From Fusobacterium perfoetens (lineage in GTDB: Bacteria > Fusobacteriota > Fusobacteriia > Fusobacteriales > Fusobacteriaceae): a stretch of DNA of 64,000 bases. The DNA is taken from assembly GCF_021531595.1 (NCBI RefSeq), contig NZ_JADYUD010000005.1:101026-165025 (forward strand). The letters are read 5' to 3'. Both the position numbers and the translations under genes were made by a program. The notes under the pieces were generated by a model, which did not search any database, was not told the DNA's origin, and was given only the letters and a program-made list of their open reading frames with translations. Shown piece by piece: positions 36,749 to 44,216 of the stretch; positions within the stretch are counted from its first letter, which is position 1; each line of letters opens with the position of its first letter.

Positions 36749-38206
36749 TTATTTTTCTCCTCTTAAAATTAGATTAGCCAGAGCTTCTCTGACAGCCTCC
36801 CTGTCATCAAAATGTCTTTTTTCTCTTCCAATAATTTGGTAAGTTTCATGACCTTTTCCAGCTATAACTATTATATCATCTTTTTCTGCATTTTGCACTG
36901 CTATCTCAATTGCTTTTGCTCTGTCAGGCTGAATTACATGGTTATCTTTCTGAAGACCTGCAGCAATTTCTCTTATGATTTCTTGAGGATCTTCTGTTCT
37001 TGGATTATCAGAAGTTACAATTGTAAAGTCACTGTATTTTTCAGCAATTCTTCCCATAACAGGTCTTTTTTCTCTGTCTCTGTCTCCTCCACATCCAAAC
37101 ACAGAAATAACTTTTCCTGTTTTTAATTCATTTACACTTTTTAAAATATTTTCAAGGGCATCTCCTGTATGTGCATAGTCAACTATAACAGTGAAATCTG
37201 CATCAATATTTACAGGTTCAAATCTTCCTGGAGCTCCATGTATATACTTTATTTTTTCAAGGATATCTTCATCTTTCATACCCATGCACTTAACTGCTCC
37301 GATTGCACCAAGAAGGTTATAAAGATTAAATTTTCCAAGAAGTTTAAGTTCAGTTTCATATTTATTATTAAATATTTTAAGTTCAACTTTTTGACCATGT
37401 CTTGAAATATGTTCAATTTTTCCTGTTATATCTCCTTTTTCAAGTCCATAAGAAAGTCCGTTTGTATATTCTATATATTTTTGTCCATATTTATCATCAA
37501 TATTTATAACAGAGTTTCTTGTATCTTTTAAAAGAGAGAATATTTTTTTCTTAGCATTAAAGTAATTTTCCATATTTTTATGGAAGTCCATATGATCTTC
37601 TGTAAGATTTGTGAATATAGCTACATCAAGTTTAAGCATATTTACTCTTCCAAGTTCAAGTCCGTGAGAACTAATTTCCATTACTAAATATTTTAAATTT
37701 TTATCAGCAGCTTTTTTACACATTTTTACAATATCAAGTGACATAGGAGTTGTATTTGGAGCAGGAATTATTTCATCTCCTATTTTATATTCTACAGTTC
37801 CAAGTCTTGCTGTTTTGTCTTCTCCAAGAAGAGCTTCAAGTATATAAGTTGTAGTTGTTTTTCCATTAGTTCCAGTAACTCCTATTATTTTAAGAGCATT
37901 TTGAGGATAACCATAAAAGTTTGAAGCAATTTTTCCCATATCTTCATTTAAATTTTTTATGTAGTAGAAATTTATTCCTTCAATAAGAGGAATATCCTTT
38001 TTAGATACAAAAATTGTTTCAGCTCCATTTTCAACAGCTTTTTCTATAAAGTTGTGTCCGTCAACAGTATGTCCTTCAAGAGCAATAAAAATATCGCCTT
38101 TATTTATTTTTCTTGAATCATATTCCATACTTTTTGCAGAAAAATCTTGGTTTATTTCCTGAAGTATCTCATAATCTATTCCATTTAAAATTCTTTTTAT
38201 TTCCAT
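36749..38206 (-). CDS. murE: UDP-MurNAc-tripeptide ligase MurE
   Basis: Adds the third residue to the peptidoglycan stem peptide. The ATP loop [14 protein letters not shown] and the later SDNPRTEDP motif are present. DNPR is the mark of enzymes accepting meso-diaminopimelate; Fusobacterium nucleatum is known to use the related meso-lanthionine in this position, so either is possible here. At 485 residues it has normal length. It forms an operon with kdsA, pairing wall and LPS synthesis. Confidence 0.93.
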   Translation of the reverse strand: MEIKRILNGIDYEILQEINQDFSAKSMEYDSRKINKGDIFIALEGHTVDGHNFIEKAVENGAETIFVSKKDIPLIEGINFYYIKNLNEDMGKIASNFYGYPQNALKIIGVTGTNGKTTTTYILEALLGEDKTARLGTVEYKIGDEIIPAPNTTPMSLDIVKMCKKAADKNLKYLVMEISSHGLELGRVNMLKLDVAIFTNLTEDHMDFHKNMENYFNAKKKIFSLLKDTRNSVINIDDKYGQKYIEYTNGLSYGLEKGDITGKIEHISRHGQKVELKIFNNKYETELKLLGKFNLYNLLGAIGAVKCMGMKDEDILEKIKYIHGAPGRFEPVNIDADFTVIVDYAHTGDALENILKSVNELKTGKVISVFGCGGDRDREKRPVMGRIAEKYSDFTIVTSDNPRTEDPQEIIREIAAGLQKDNHVIQPDRAKAIEIAVQNAEKDDIIVIAGKGHETYQIIGREKRHFDDREAVREALANLILRGEK

Positions 38207-38384
38207 TGTGCTACTCTCCTTGTTGTTTTATATCTCAATACTATATTATATAATATTTATTATTTCTCTTGAATTCTCCAAAAATATATTTGTTATGTTC
38301 ATACTTTTATCTTTGACGGTATATTTTCTTATATAGTTTATAATATTTTTGTTCATTTTTTTTGTACATGATAGAAATTAAAGA

Positions 38385-38590
38385 TAAAGGACTGTTACAA
38401 ATCTATAAAAATAAAATTTTATCTTGTGAAAATATTTTTTATTTATATTGTTCGTTTCACTAAAAATGACAAACTCGTTTCACTCAGACAGTGTCATTTT
38501 TCAGCGTTCAACTCACTTCATAAATTACAAAAATATTTTCAATATTCTAAAATTTTATTTGTATAAATTAGAAAATGTAACAGCCCTTTA
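38385..38590. mobile_element. MITE-like element with terminal inverted repeats
   Basis: The two ends, TAAAGGACTGTTACA at 38385-38399 and the reverse complement TAAAGGGCTGTTACA at 38590-38576, differ at one base, and further imperfect pairing extends inward. Both ends carry TA, as expected for a TA target duplication of mariner/IS630-type elements. The 206-bp inside codes for no protein. The right 54 bases recur at 33535-33588, and AATCTATAAAAATAAAATTT on the left end recurs there on the other strand. I infer a non-autonomous transposon family. The flanking DNA at 38207-38384 shows nothing else. Confidence 0.65.
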
Positions 38591-38597
38591 TAAAAAA

Positions 38598-40040
38598 TTA
38601 ATTTCTTACAAGACTTTTTTCATTAACTCCAAAGAAAACTTTTTCTGTTATATAAATTACAGCTCCATTAAGAATGAAAGCAGGTATAATTTCATATAAA
38701 TAATCCCCATATCCTAAATATTTCCATAAAATAATGGCAATAGTTCCAGCAATCATTCCACTGAAAACACTTTTCCAATTAAGTTTTTTACAATATAAAG
38801 TCATAAGAACAGCTGGACCAAAAACTCCTCCAAATCCAGCCCATGCATAAGCAACCATTGAAAGAACTTTAGCATTTGGATTTAATGCAAGTATGTAAGC
38901 TATAGCAGAAATAAGAATTATTCCAGCTCTTCCAGTCCAGATTTTTTCTTTTTCACTTGCATCTTTTTTAATATATCTATAGAAGTCTTCAGTAAGTGTT
39001 GAAGATGAAACTAAAAGCTGAGAATCTATAGTTGACATTATTGCAGAAAGAATTGCAGCAAGAAGAACTCCTCCTATCCAAGGATTGAAAAGTTTTGAAA
39101 TAAGATATATGAATATTTTTTCAGAATCTCCTCCAAGTTCATTAACAGATTTAAAAACTGAAATTCCTGTAATTCCTACTGCCACAGCACCAATAAGTGA
39201 AATAACAACCCATATCATAGCTATGTGTCTTGCTTTTGTAAGTTCTTTAACAGATTTAACACTCATAAATCTTATAAGAATGTGAGGTTGTCCAAAATAT
39301 CCAAGCCCCCATGCAATACATGAAATCATTGTAAGAATTTCTGCTGTTCCTCCTCCGTTAAAAATTCTTAAAGAAATATTTCTTACTTCCATAGCAGACT
39401 GTATTCCATCAATTTTACCTCCATGGAAGTATGCAGCAGTAGGAACAACTATAATTGCAAAGAACATAAGTGCTCCTTGAAAGAAGTCTGTCCAACAGCA
39501 AGCAAGATATCCTCCCATAAAAGTATAAAATATAATAGTGAATCCTCCAATAAGGACAGCAGTTCTATAATCTATTCCAAGTATACTTTCAAAAAGTTTT
39601 CCAGCAGCAACAAGTCCTGAAGCAGAATAAACTGTAAAAAAGAAAAGTATGACAACAGCAGAAAATGTTCTTATATATCCTTTTTCATCTCCTAATTTTC
39701 TGCTTAAAAAATTTGGAATAGTCATAGTGTCTGTTTCCTCTGTTTGAACTCTTAATTTTGCAGCAACAAATTTCCAGTTTAAATATGTTCCAAGTGCTAG
39801 TCCAATAATTGTCCATATTTGACTCATACCTGAAAGATAAACAGCACCAGGAAGTCCCATAAGAAGCCATCCACTCATATCACTGGCTTGTGCAGAAAGA
39901 GCTGTAACCCAAGAACCAAGTCCTCTTCCACCAATTATATAATCTTCAGAACTTTTTGTTCTTTTATAAAAATAAACTCCTACACCCATTAAAAATAATA
40001 AATATATTCCAAAAGTAACTAAAGTTTCAATTTTTGCCAT
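38598..40040 (-). CDS. putP: Sodium/proline symporter
   Basis: Member of the sodium:solute symporter family, 480 residues with about 13 membrane segments. GGRGLGSWVTALSAQASDMS and GWLLMGLPGAVYLSG are the PutP hallmark, and GYFGQPHILIRFMSV is also typical of PutP. AGGAGG lies well placed before the ATG. Upstream come a 29-codon reading frame and a leader with a terminator and a short peptide ending in proline codons, which suggests regulation by proline supply. Confidence 0.92.
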   Translation of the reverse strand: MAKIETLVTFGIYLLFLMGVGVYFYKRTKSSEDYIIGGRGLGSWVTALSAQASDMSGWLLMGLPGAVYLSGMSQIWTIIGLALGTYLNWKFVAAKLRVQTEETDTMTIPNFLSRKLGDEKGYIRTFSAVVILFFFTVYSASGLVAAGKLFESILGIDYRTAVLIGGFTIIFYTFMGGYLACCWTDFFQGALMFFAIIVVPTAAYFHGGKIDGIQSAMEVRNISLRIFNGGGTAEILTMISCIAWGLGYFGQPHILIRFMSVKSVKELTKARHIAMIWVVISLIGAVAVGITGISVFKSVNELGGDSEKIFIYLISKLFNPWIGGVLLAAILSAIMSTIDSQLLVSSSTLTEDFYRYIKKDASEKEKIWTGRAGIILISAIAYILALNPNAKVLSMVAYAWAGFGGVFGPAVLMTLYCKKLNWKSVFSGMIAGTIAIILWKYLGYGDYLYEIIPAFILNGAVIYITEKVFFGVNEKSLVRN

Positions 40041-40062
40041 TTTAAATTTCCTCCTAAAAATA

Positions 40063-40152
40063 TCATTCTAAAATTTTATCTTTTTCTCCAATTATATAGT
40101 ATTTAATTTCTGCTTTTACCCTTTCGGGAAATTTGTTTTTTATTTTTTTCAT
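40063..40152 (-). CDS. Small 29-residue protein upstream of putP
   Basis: ATG 40152 is preceded by GGAGG at 40163-40167 (10 bases) and the frame ends with TGA at 40063-40065, 22 bases before putP. The product starts MKKIKNKFPERVKAEIKYY and is charged, not hydrophobic, so it differs from known small membrane subunits of sodium symporters. It also includes a rare CCC proline codon. It may be a real small protein or a second leader peptide coupling translation to putP. Too short for family assignment. Confidence 0.5.
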   Translation of the reverse strand: MKKIKNKFPERVKAEIKYYIIGEKDKILE

Positions 40153-40180
40153 AAATATCTATCCTCCATAAAGTTTTAAT

Positions 40181-40229
40181 TAAAATAAAAAGACCATTCA
40201 GAGCATACTTATATGCGTCTAAATGGTCT
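40181..40229 (-). terminator. Terminator in the putP leader
   Basis: On the minus strand AGACCATT (40228-40221) pairs with AATGGTCT (40198-40191), with inner GCATA pairing TATGC, and TTTTTATTTT follows (40190-40181). It stands between the leader peptide and putP, so it can only act as an attenuator for putP or as the end of a short leader RNA. Confidence 0.85.
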
Positions 40230-40277
40230 CATAATTAAGAAATAAAAAATATAAATTAAGTTTTTTCTTCAATTACA

Positions 40278-40367
40278 GTTCCATAGACGCAAATTCAATC
40301 CGTCTTTAATCACAAAATGAATTTGCATCTATGAAAAATCACAAACACAAATTCCTTCTACGGAACC
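40278..40367 (-). promoter_or_regulatory. Competing stems of the putP leader
   Basis: Three segments can pair in exclusive ways. A (GTTCCGTAGA, 40366-40357) overlaps the last two codons and stop of the leader peptide. B (CATAGATGCAAATTCA, 40333-40318) and C (TGAATTTGCGTCTATG, 40297-40282) form a 16-bp stem. C can instead pair with A over 10 bp. C also holds TGCGTCTA, complementary to TAGACGCA inside the terminator (40221-40214). Which pairing allows read-through cannot be settled by eye. Confidence 0.65.
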
Positions 40368-40408
40368 ATGGGGTTAAGAGTAATTGAAAGTAAAACTTTT
40401 TTAATCAT
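40358..40408 (-). CDS. Leader peptide of putP (16 codons, Pro-stop end)
   Basis: ATG 40408 has AGGAG 7 bases upstream and encodes MIKKVLLSITLNPMVP followed by TAG. The two prolines use CCC and CCG, which are rare in this AT-rich genome where CCT and CCA dominate. The end Pro-stop resembles the stalling site of TnaC. The last codons are part of a pairing segment of the downstream RNA. Everything about it looks like a regulatory leader peptide. What it senses is inferred: proline or charged proline tRNA is the simplest idea, given that putP follows. Confidence 0.7.
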   Translation of the reverse strand: MIKKVLLSITLNPMVP

Positions 40409-40444
40409 TTTTTATCTCCTTTAATTTTATTTTGTATAAATCTG

Positions 40445-40473
40445 ATTATACACACTTTTAATTTAAATGTCAA
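40445..40473 (-). promoter_or_regulatory. Consensus promoter of the putP leader
   Basis: Read on the minus strand, a perfect TTGACA (40473-40468) and a perfect TATAAT (40450-40445) are separated by 17 bases. It starts just after the PTS IIA stop and about 40 bases before the leader peptide. A fully consensus promoter ahead of a terminator is typical of attenuated genes. Confidence 0.88.
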
Positions 40474-40477
40474 ATTT

Positions 40478-40921
40478 TTATAAAACTTCTTCAAGTATTT
40501 CAATCAGAGAACTTATACTTGTTGCTTCAATAAGTCTCTTTATCATATCTTGGTTGTCAATTATTTCCATAAGTTTTAAAAGTATATCTATATGACTTCT
40601 ATTACTTACAGCACCAAGAACAAAGATAAGATAAACCTTATCTCCAAGATTTTCATCAAACACTACACCTTCATTAATTTTTAAAAGAGAAAGACAGTTT
40701 CTTGAAACTCCGTCTTCAGGTCTTGAGTGTGCAAGAGCTATTGTATCGTTGATTACAATGTATGCTCCAAATTTTTTTACATTGTTTACCATTGATCTTA
40801 CATAATTTTCTGTTATAGAATTATCTAAAAGCAAAGGTTTTGCAGCGAGTCTTATAGCGTTTTCCCAATTTTCAATACTATCAATTATATTAACTTTACT
40901 TCTTATATCTTTTTCTAACAT
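40478..40921 (-). CDS. PTS sugar transporter subunit IIA (ascorbate/fructose-mannitol superfamily)
   Basis: A 147-residue EIIA domain. LAHSRPEDGV around residue 66 resembles the active-site AMPHARPEDGV of ascorbate-type UlaC proteins, with the phosphorylated histidine in it. No IIB or IIC gene lies nearby, so the protein may supply another system or act in regulation. GGGAG lies before the ATG. It stands alone between the ROK gene and the putP promoter. Confidence 0.8.
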   Translation of the reverse strand: MLEKDIRSKVNIIDSIENWENAIRLAAKPLLLDNSITENYVRSMVNNVKKFGAYIVINDTIALAHSRPEDGVSRNCLSLLKINEGVVFDENLGDKVYLIFVLGAVSNRSHIDILLKLMEIIDNQDMIKRLIEATSISSLIEILEEVL

Positions 40922-41040
40922 AAAGTATCATCTCCCGCCGTTTTGTTCTCTTAATTATACCATATTTTTTTTAATCTTAAAATATTTTATGCTAAAATTA
41001 TTAAAACTATAATATAAGGAACAATATCTTTTTGAAGAAT

Positions 41041-41988
41041 CTATAAAATAAGGGCAGCAGCTCCTTTTATTCCTGCATCATTTCCAAGAGTACCAAGGAC
41101 AATATTAAAATCATTAAGAGTTACAGCAAGGGCATATTTAGGAAGTTTATCTTTTACTCTGTCAAGAAGAATATCTCCTGCAAGAGCAACTCCTCCTCCA
41201 AGAATAACTTTTTGAGGATTTATAATATTTAAAATATTTCCTATACCCATAGCAAGGTATTCAGCTTCATAATCTACTATTTCAAGAGAAAAAGCATCTC
41301 CTTCTTTGGCTGCATCAAATACATCTTTTGCTTCAAGCTTACTGATATCTCCATTTATTTTTTCATAAAGAAGATTTGTTTTATTAACAAGGAGTCTGGA
41401 AACAGCTTCTCTTTCTATTCCAGTTGCAGAAGCATAAGCTTCAAAACATCCTTTTTGTCCACATCCACAAAGTTTACCATCTTTTACAAGTTTCATATGT
41501 CCTATTTCTCCACCTGCACCAGTAAATCCAGAGATAAGATTTCCATCTACATAGATCCCTCCTCCGATTCCAGTTCCAAGAGCAATAGTTACACTTGAGC
41601 TTGCCCCTTTTCCAGCACCATATTTTGCTTCTCCAAGAGCGATAACATTAACATCATTGTCAAGTCTTGTAGTTTTTCCACTTATGATTTCAAACATCTG
41701 TGAAACATTAAGATTTCTTTCCCATGGAAAGTTTGCAAAAAATCCAACGACTTTTTTATTCATAACAGGGCCTGGAATTCCCATTCCAACTCCTTTTAAA
41801 TCTTTTTCATCTATATTAAGAGTGCTTAAAAGTTCTTTTATAGTTTCCCATATTCTTGTCATTGTTTTTTCAGCACCTTCAAGAGAAAGAGTTTTAATAC
41901 TTTTTTTTACAAGAATTTCTCCCTCTTCAGTAACAATTCCTATTTTTGTATTTGTTCCTCCAATATCAACACCTGCAATATAACTCAT
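41041..41988 (-). CDS. ROK family sugar kinase (glucokinase-like)
   Basis: Sugar kinase of 315 residues. It has the ATP-binding YIAGVDIGGTNTKIGIV start, GMGIPGPV, the catalytic region LDNDVNVIALGEAKYGAGKG, GTGIGGGIYVDG and the ROK zinc motif CGCGQKGCFEAYAS. ATG 41988 has GGAGG upstream and matches homologue starts; the longer frame to 42054 is not used. The sugar is probably glucose, less surely another hexose. It lies back to back with the trpS leader. Confidence 0.88.
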   Translation of the reverse strand: MSYIAGVDIGGTNTKIGIVTEEGEILVKKSIKTLSLEGAEKTMTRIWETIKELLSTLNIDEKDLKGVGMGIPGPVMNKKVVGFFANFPWERNLNVSQMFEIISGKTTRLDNDVNVIALGEAKYGAGKGASSSVTIALGTGIGGGIYVDGNLISGFTGAGGEIGHMKLVKDGKLCGCGQKGCFEAYASATGIEREAVSRLLVNKTNLLYEKINGDISKLEAKDVFDAAKEGDAFSLEIVDYEAEYLAMGIGNILNIINPQKVILGGGVALAGDILLDRVKDKLPKYALAVTLNDFNIVLGTLGNDAGIKGAAALIL

Positions 41989-42104
41989 ATATATTCCTCC
42001 GTTCATAATATACTCATATATTGACATTATAATTAATATTTTTATTTTTAGCAATAAACTTTAAATTATTTTCATACAGTAGGAAAGAAAAAATTACAAA
42101 CCTC

Positions 42105-42133
42105 TTGATAAATAAAAAATATAGTGATATACT
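42105..42133 (+). promoter_or_regulatory. Promoter of the trpS leader
   Basis: TTGATA (42105-42110) and TATACT (42128-42133) are 17 bases apart. ATAGTGATA at 42121-42129 overlaps the -10 region and is repeated in inverse form (TATCACTAT) at 42268-42276, which may matter for regulation. Confidence 0.7.
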
Positions 42134-42164
42134 AATTTTATTGAAAAGTTAAAGAGGTAGTGTC

Positions 42165-42206
42165 ATGAAAATAAATTATTACGCAATTTCATATTGGTGG
42201 TGCTAG
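42165..42206 (+). CDS. Leader peptide of trpS with tandem Trp codons
   Basis: ATG 42165 with AGAGG upstream encodes MKINYYAISYWWC and a stop. Two adjacent TGG codons in a 13-codon frame directly upstream of tryptophanyl-tRNA synthetase make chance unlikely. CAATTTCAT within it (42184-42192) can pair with ATGAAATTG (42259-42267), and GTTTGTAT/ATACAAAC (42212-42219 with 42230-42237) forms a hairpin just after the stop. Ribosome stalling at the Trp codons would block the first of these pairings. Confidence 0.8.
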   Translation: MKINYYAISYWWC

Positions 42207-42296
42207 AAAAAGTTTGTATTAAGTTAAAGATACAAACCATTTTGTAATGTAAAACTAAATGAAATTGTATCACTATCTAAAAAATAAATTAGTTTA

Positions 42297-42326
42297 GCCT
42301 GTGGTACTTTTATCACAGGCTTTTTT
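42297..42326 (+). terminator. Attenuator terminator upstream of trpS
   Basis: GCCTGTG (42297-42303) pairs with CACAGGC (42314-42320), followed by six T. It lies between the Trp leader peptide and trpS. AAACTAA (42252-42258) and TTAGTTT (42289-42295) form another possible stem right in front of it. Confidence 0.9.
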
Positions 42327-42386
42327 GTCAGAATTTATATGTTCAAAGAAAATGAATAGATACATTTTTATTTTTAGGAGGATTTT

Positions 42387-43367
42387 ATGAAAAGAAGTTT
42401 ATCTGGAATTCAGCCAAGTGGAACTCTTCACCTAGGAAACTATTTTGGAGCTATGAAACAATTTATAGAAAATCAAGATAAGGTTGAAGGATTTTATTTT
42501 GTTGCTGATTACCATTCACTTACATCTCTTACAGATCCAGAACTTTTAAGAGAAAGTACAAGAAATATTATTCTTGATTACCTTGCATTAGGACTTGATC
42601 CTGAAAAATCTACACTTTTTCTTCAGTCAGATGTTCCTGAGCATGTAGAGCTTTCATGGCTTTTATCAAATGTTACCCCTGTAGGACTTATGGAAAGAGG
42701 GCATTCATACAAAGACAAAATAGCAAAAGGATTTTTTCCTAATACTGGACTTTTGACTTATCCTATTCTTATGGCAGCAGATATTTTAATTTATGATTCA
42801 GATGTTGTCCCAGTAGGAAAAGACCAAAAGCAACATCTTGAGTTTGCAAGAGATATTGCAATGAAATTTAATCAGCAATATAAAACAGACTTTTTTAAAC
42901 TTCCAGAACCTATGATACTTGAAAGTGTGGCAGTAGTTCCTGGAACAGATGGGCAGAAAATGAGTAAATCATATGGAAATGTAATTAATATGTTTGCTCC
43001 AAAAAATATTTTAAAAAAACAGGTTATGAGTATTGTAACAGATTCAACTCCATTGGAAGAGCCTAAAAATCCTGATAATAACATAACAGCTCTTTATAAG
43101 CTTTTTGCAACAAAAGAACAAGTAAAAGAGATGGAAGATAAATTTATGGCAGGAAATTATGGATACGGTCATGCTAAAAAAGAACTTCTTGAAATGATTC
43201 TTGAATATTTTGGAGAAGCTCGTGCAAGAAGAGAAGAACTTGCAAAAAATCCTGAGCTTGTAGATGAAATATTGAGAAAAGGTGCAGAAAAAGCTCGTGC
43301 AATAGCAAGTAAAAAAATATCAGAAGCTAAAAAAATAGTAGGTCTAATGGGAAATATCTACAAATAA
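42387..43367 (+). CDS. trpS: Tryptophanyl-tRNA synthetase
   Basis: Class I aminoacyl-tRNA synthetase charging tRNA-Trp, 326 residues. It shows the HIGH-type motif SGIQPSGTLHLGNYFGAM and the KMSKS loop GTDGQKMSKSYGN, with MAADILIYDSDVVPVGKDQK in between. AGGAGG precedes ATG 42387. Its expression is very likely controlled by the Trp leader peptide and terminator just upstream, so that low charged tRNA-Trp raises synthesis. Confidence 0.96.
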   Translation: MKRSLSGIQPSGTLHLGNYFGAMKQFIENQDKVEGFYFVADYHSLTSLTDPELLRESTRNIILDYLALGLDPEKSTLFLQSDVPEHVELSWLLSNVTPVGLMERGHSYKDKIAKGFFPNTGLLTYPILMAADILIYDSDVVPVGKDQKQHLEFARDIAMKFNQQYKTDFFKLPEPMILESVAVVPGTDGQKMSKSYGNVINMFAPKNILKKQVMSIVTDSTPLEEPKNPDNNITALYKLFATKEQVKEMEDKFMAGNYGYGHAKKELLEMILEYFGEARARREELAKNPELVDEILRKGAEKARAIASKKISEAKKIVGLMGNIYK

Positions 43368-43402
43368 AAGAAAAAAATTTTTATTTCAAAAATATTTCTT
43401 TG

Positions 43403-43431
43403 TTGACAACATTGTAAAAATCAGTTAATAT
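43403..43431 (+). promoter_or_regulatory. Promoter of the structured RNA before the deaminase gene
   Basis: A perfect TTGACA (43403-43408) and TAATAT (43426-43431) are separated by 17 bases. Transcription should begin near 43438, just ahead of the structured leader. Confidence 0.82.
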
Positions 43432-43439
43432 ATTTTCAT

Positions 43440-43567
43440 GTTCATTCAAAAACAAATAGGTAACATGGCGCCCACAAGAGACTCATTAGGCAGGTGTAGA
43501 AACTGCTCATCTTGCATGGGTGGAGTGTGAGTAAAAATATATGGCAGCCCATGAGGCTGCTTTTTTT
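43440..43567 (+). ncRNA. Structured leader RNA, riboswitch candidate, ahead of guanine deaminase
   Basis: GCCCACAAGA (43470-43479) pairs with TCTTGCATGGGT (43510-43521, two-base bulge). Inside it GCAG (43490-43493) pairs with CTGC (43503-43506), and the loop bases ACTCA (43481-43485) match TGAGT (43528-43532) outside, which would form a pseudoknot. A terminator follows: GCAGCC/GGCTGC (43544-43560) plus seven T. CATGGG (43515-43520), part of the first stem, is also complementary to CCCATG (43548-43553) in the terminator, an antiterminator option. This is riboswitch-like architecture. I do not recognise the class; it lacks SRP, TPP, SAM, glycine and purine signatures. A free-standing small RNA is the alternative. 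Confidence 0.65.
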
Positions 43568-43599
43568 ATTTTATAATTTTTTATTTTCAGGAGGAAAAA

Positions 43600-44091
43600 A
43601 TGACAAATTTAGACCACTTTCAATACATCAGAAGATGTATTGAAATTGCTGATGAAGCTGTTGCAGCAGGGAATCACCCTTTTGGAGCTTTAATAGTTGA
43701 CAAAGAGGGAAATATTATTGTTGAATCAGGAAATATTGAAGTTACTGAAAAAGAATGTACAGGTCATGCAGAAACAACTGCAATGAGAAAAGCTGTAAAA
43801 CTTTATTCAAGAGAATTCTTATGGGATTGTACTTTATACTCTACAGCTGAACCATGTTGTATGTGCACAGGTGCTATCTATTGGGGAAATGTAGGAAGAA
43901 TAGTCTATGGAATAAGTGAGAAAGATCTTCTTGCTCTTACAGGTGCAGATGAAGATAATCCTACATTTGATATGCCTTGCAGAGAGATACTTGCAAAAGG
44001 GCAAAAACCAATTGAAGTAATCGGACCTATAGCAGATGAAGAACTTGCAAAAGAAATAGCAAGAGCTCATATAGGATATTGGAATAAATAA
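43600..44091 (+). CDS. Guanine deaminase-type nucleoside deaminase
   Basis: A 163-residue cytidine deaminase-fold enzyme with zinc motifs CTGHAETTA and AEPCCMCTGA. The length, AGNHPFGALIVDKEGNIIVE start and long C-terminal part with PTFDMPCREILAKG match the guanine deaminase (GuaD) group, converting guanine to xanthine, better than tRNA adenosine deaminase TadA. The following gene is a purine permease with a guanine-type riboswitch, which supports a purine role. AGGAGG precedes the ATG. Its own leader RNA with terminator probably controls it. Confidence 0.83.
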   Translation: MTNLDHFQYIRRCIEIADEAVAAGNHPFGALIVDKEGNIIVESGNIEVTEKECTGHAETTAMRKAVKLYSREFLWDCTLYSTAEPCCMCTGAIYWGNVGRIVYGISEKDLLALTGADEDNPTFDMPCREILAKGQKPIEVIGPIADEELAKEIARAHIGYWNK

Positions 44092-44098
44092 GAGAGAC

Positions 44099-44205
44099 GC
44101 TCGTATAATTTTGATAATAAGGATCAAAAGTCTCTACAGATTTACCATAAATAAATCTACTACGGGCTGACTTAATAAAGTCTGCCCCATAAATTTTTAA
44201 GGGGG
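44099..44205 (+). promoter_or_regulatory. Purine (guanine-type) riboswitch
   Basis: The aptamer spans 44099-44167. P1 is GCTCGTA/TACGGGC, the P1-P2 joint is TATAATTTT, P2 is closed by TTGAT/ATCAA, the P2-P3 joint is AGTCTCTAC, P3 is AGATTT/AAATCT, and the last joint is ACTAC. The C in ACTAC occupies the position that selects guanine; adenine types have T. The 3' P1 strand GGGC can also pair with GCCC in GGGCTGACTT...AAGTCTGCCC (44164-44187). When ligand locks P1, the freed CCCC (44185-44188) can bind the GGGGG ribosome site (44201-44205), so translational repression is likely. Confidence 0.85.
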
Positions 44206-44216
44206 AAATATAAAAA

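Noticed and set aside
40061..40080. ATTCTAAAATTTTATC near putP as another copy of the MITE-like repeat
   Set aside because: Only about 15 A/T-rich bases match and they are the end of the 29-codon frame; no inverted partner is present.
42190..42206. GGTGGTGC resembling a T-box bulge before trpS
   Set aside because: It is the Trp-Trp-Cys codons of a leader peptide with its own start and ribosome site; no specifier stem or T-box consensus (TGGNACCGCG) is present.
43440..43567. Possible SRP (4.5S-like) RNA
   Set aside because: Size, promoter and terminator fit, but the conserved helix 8 sequence (GGTCAGG...GGAA...GCAGC) is absent; GGCAGGTGTAGAAACTGC forms a simple hairpin.
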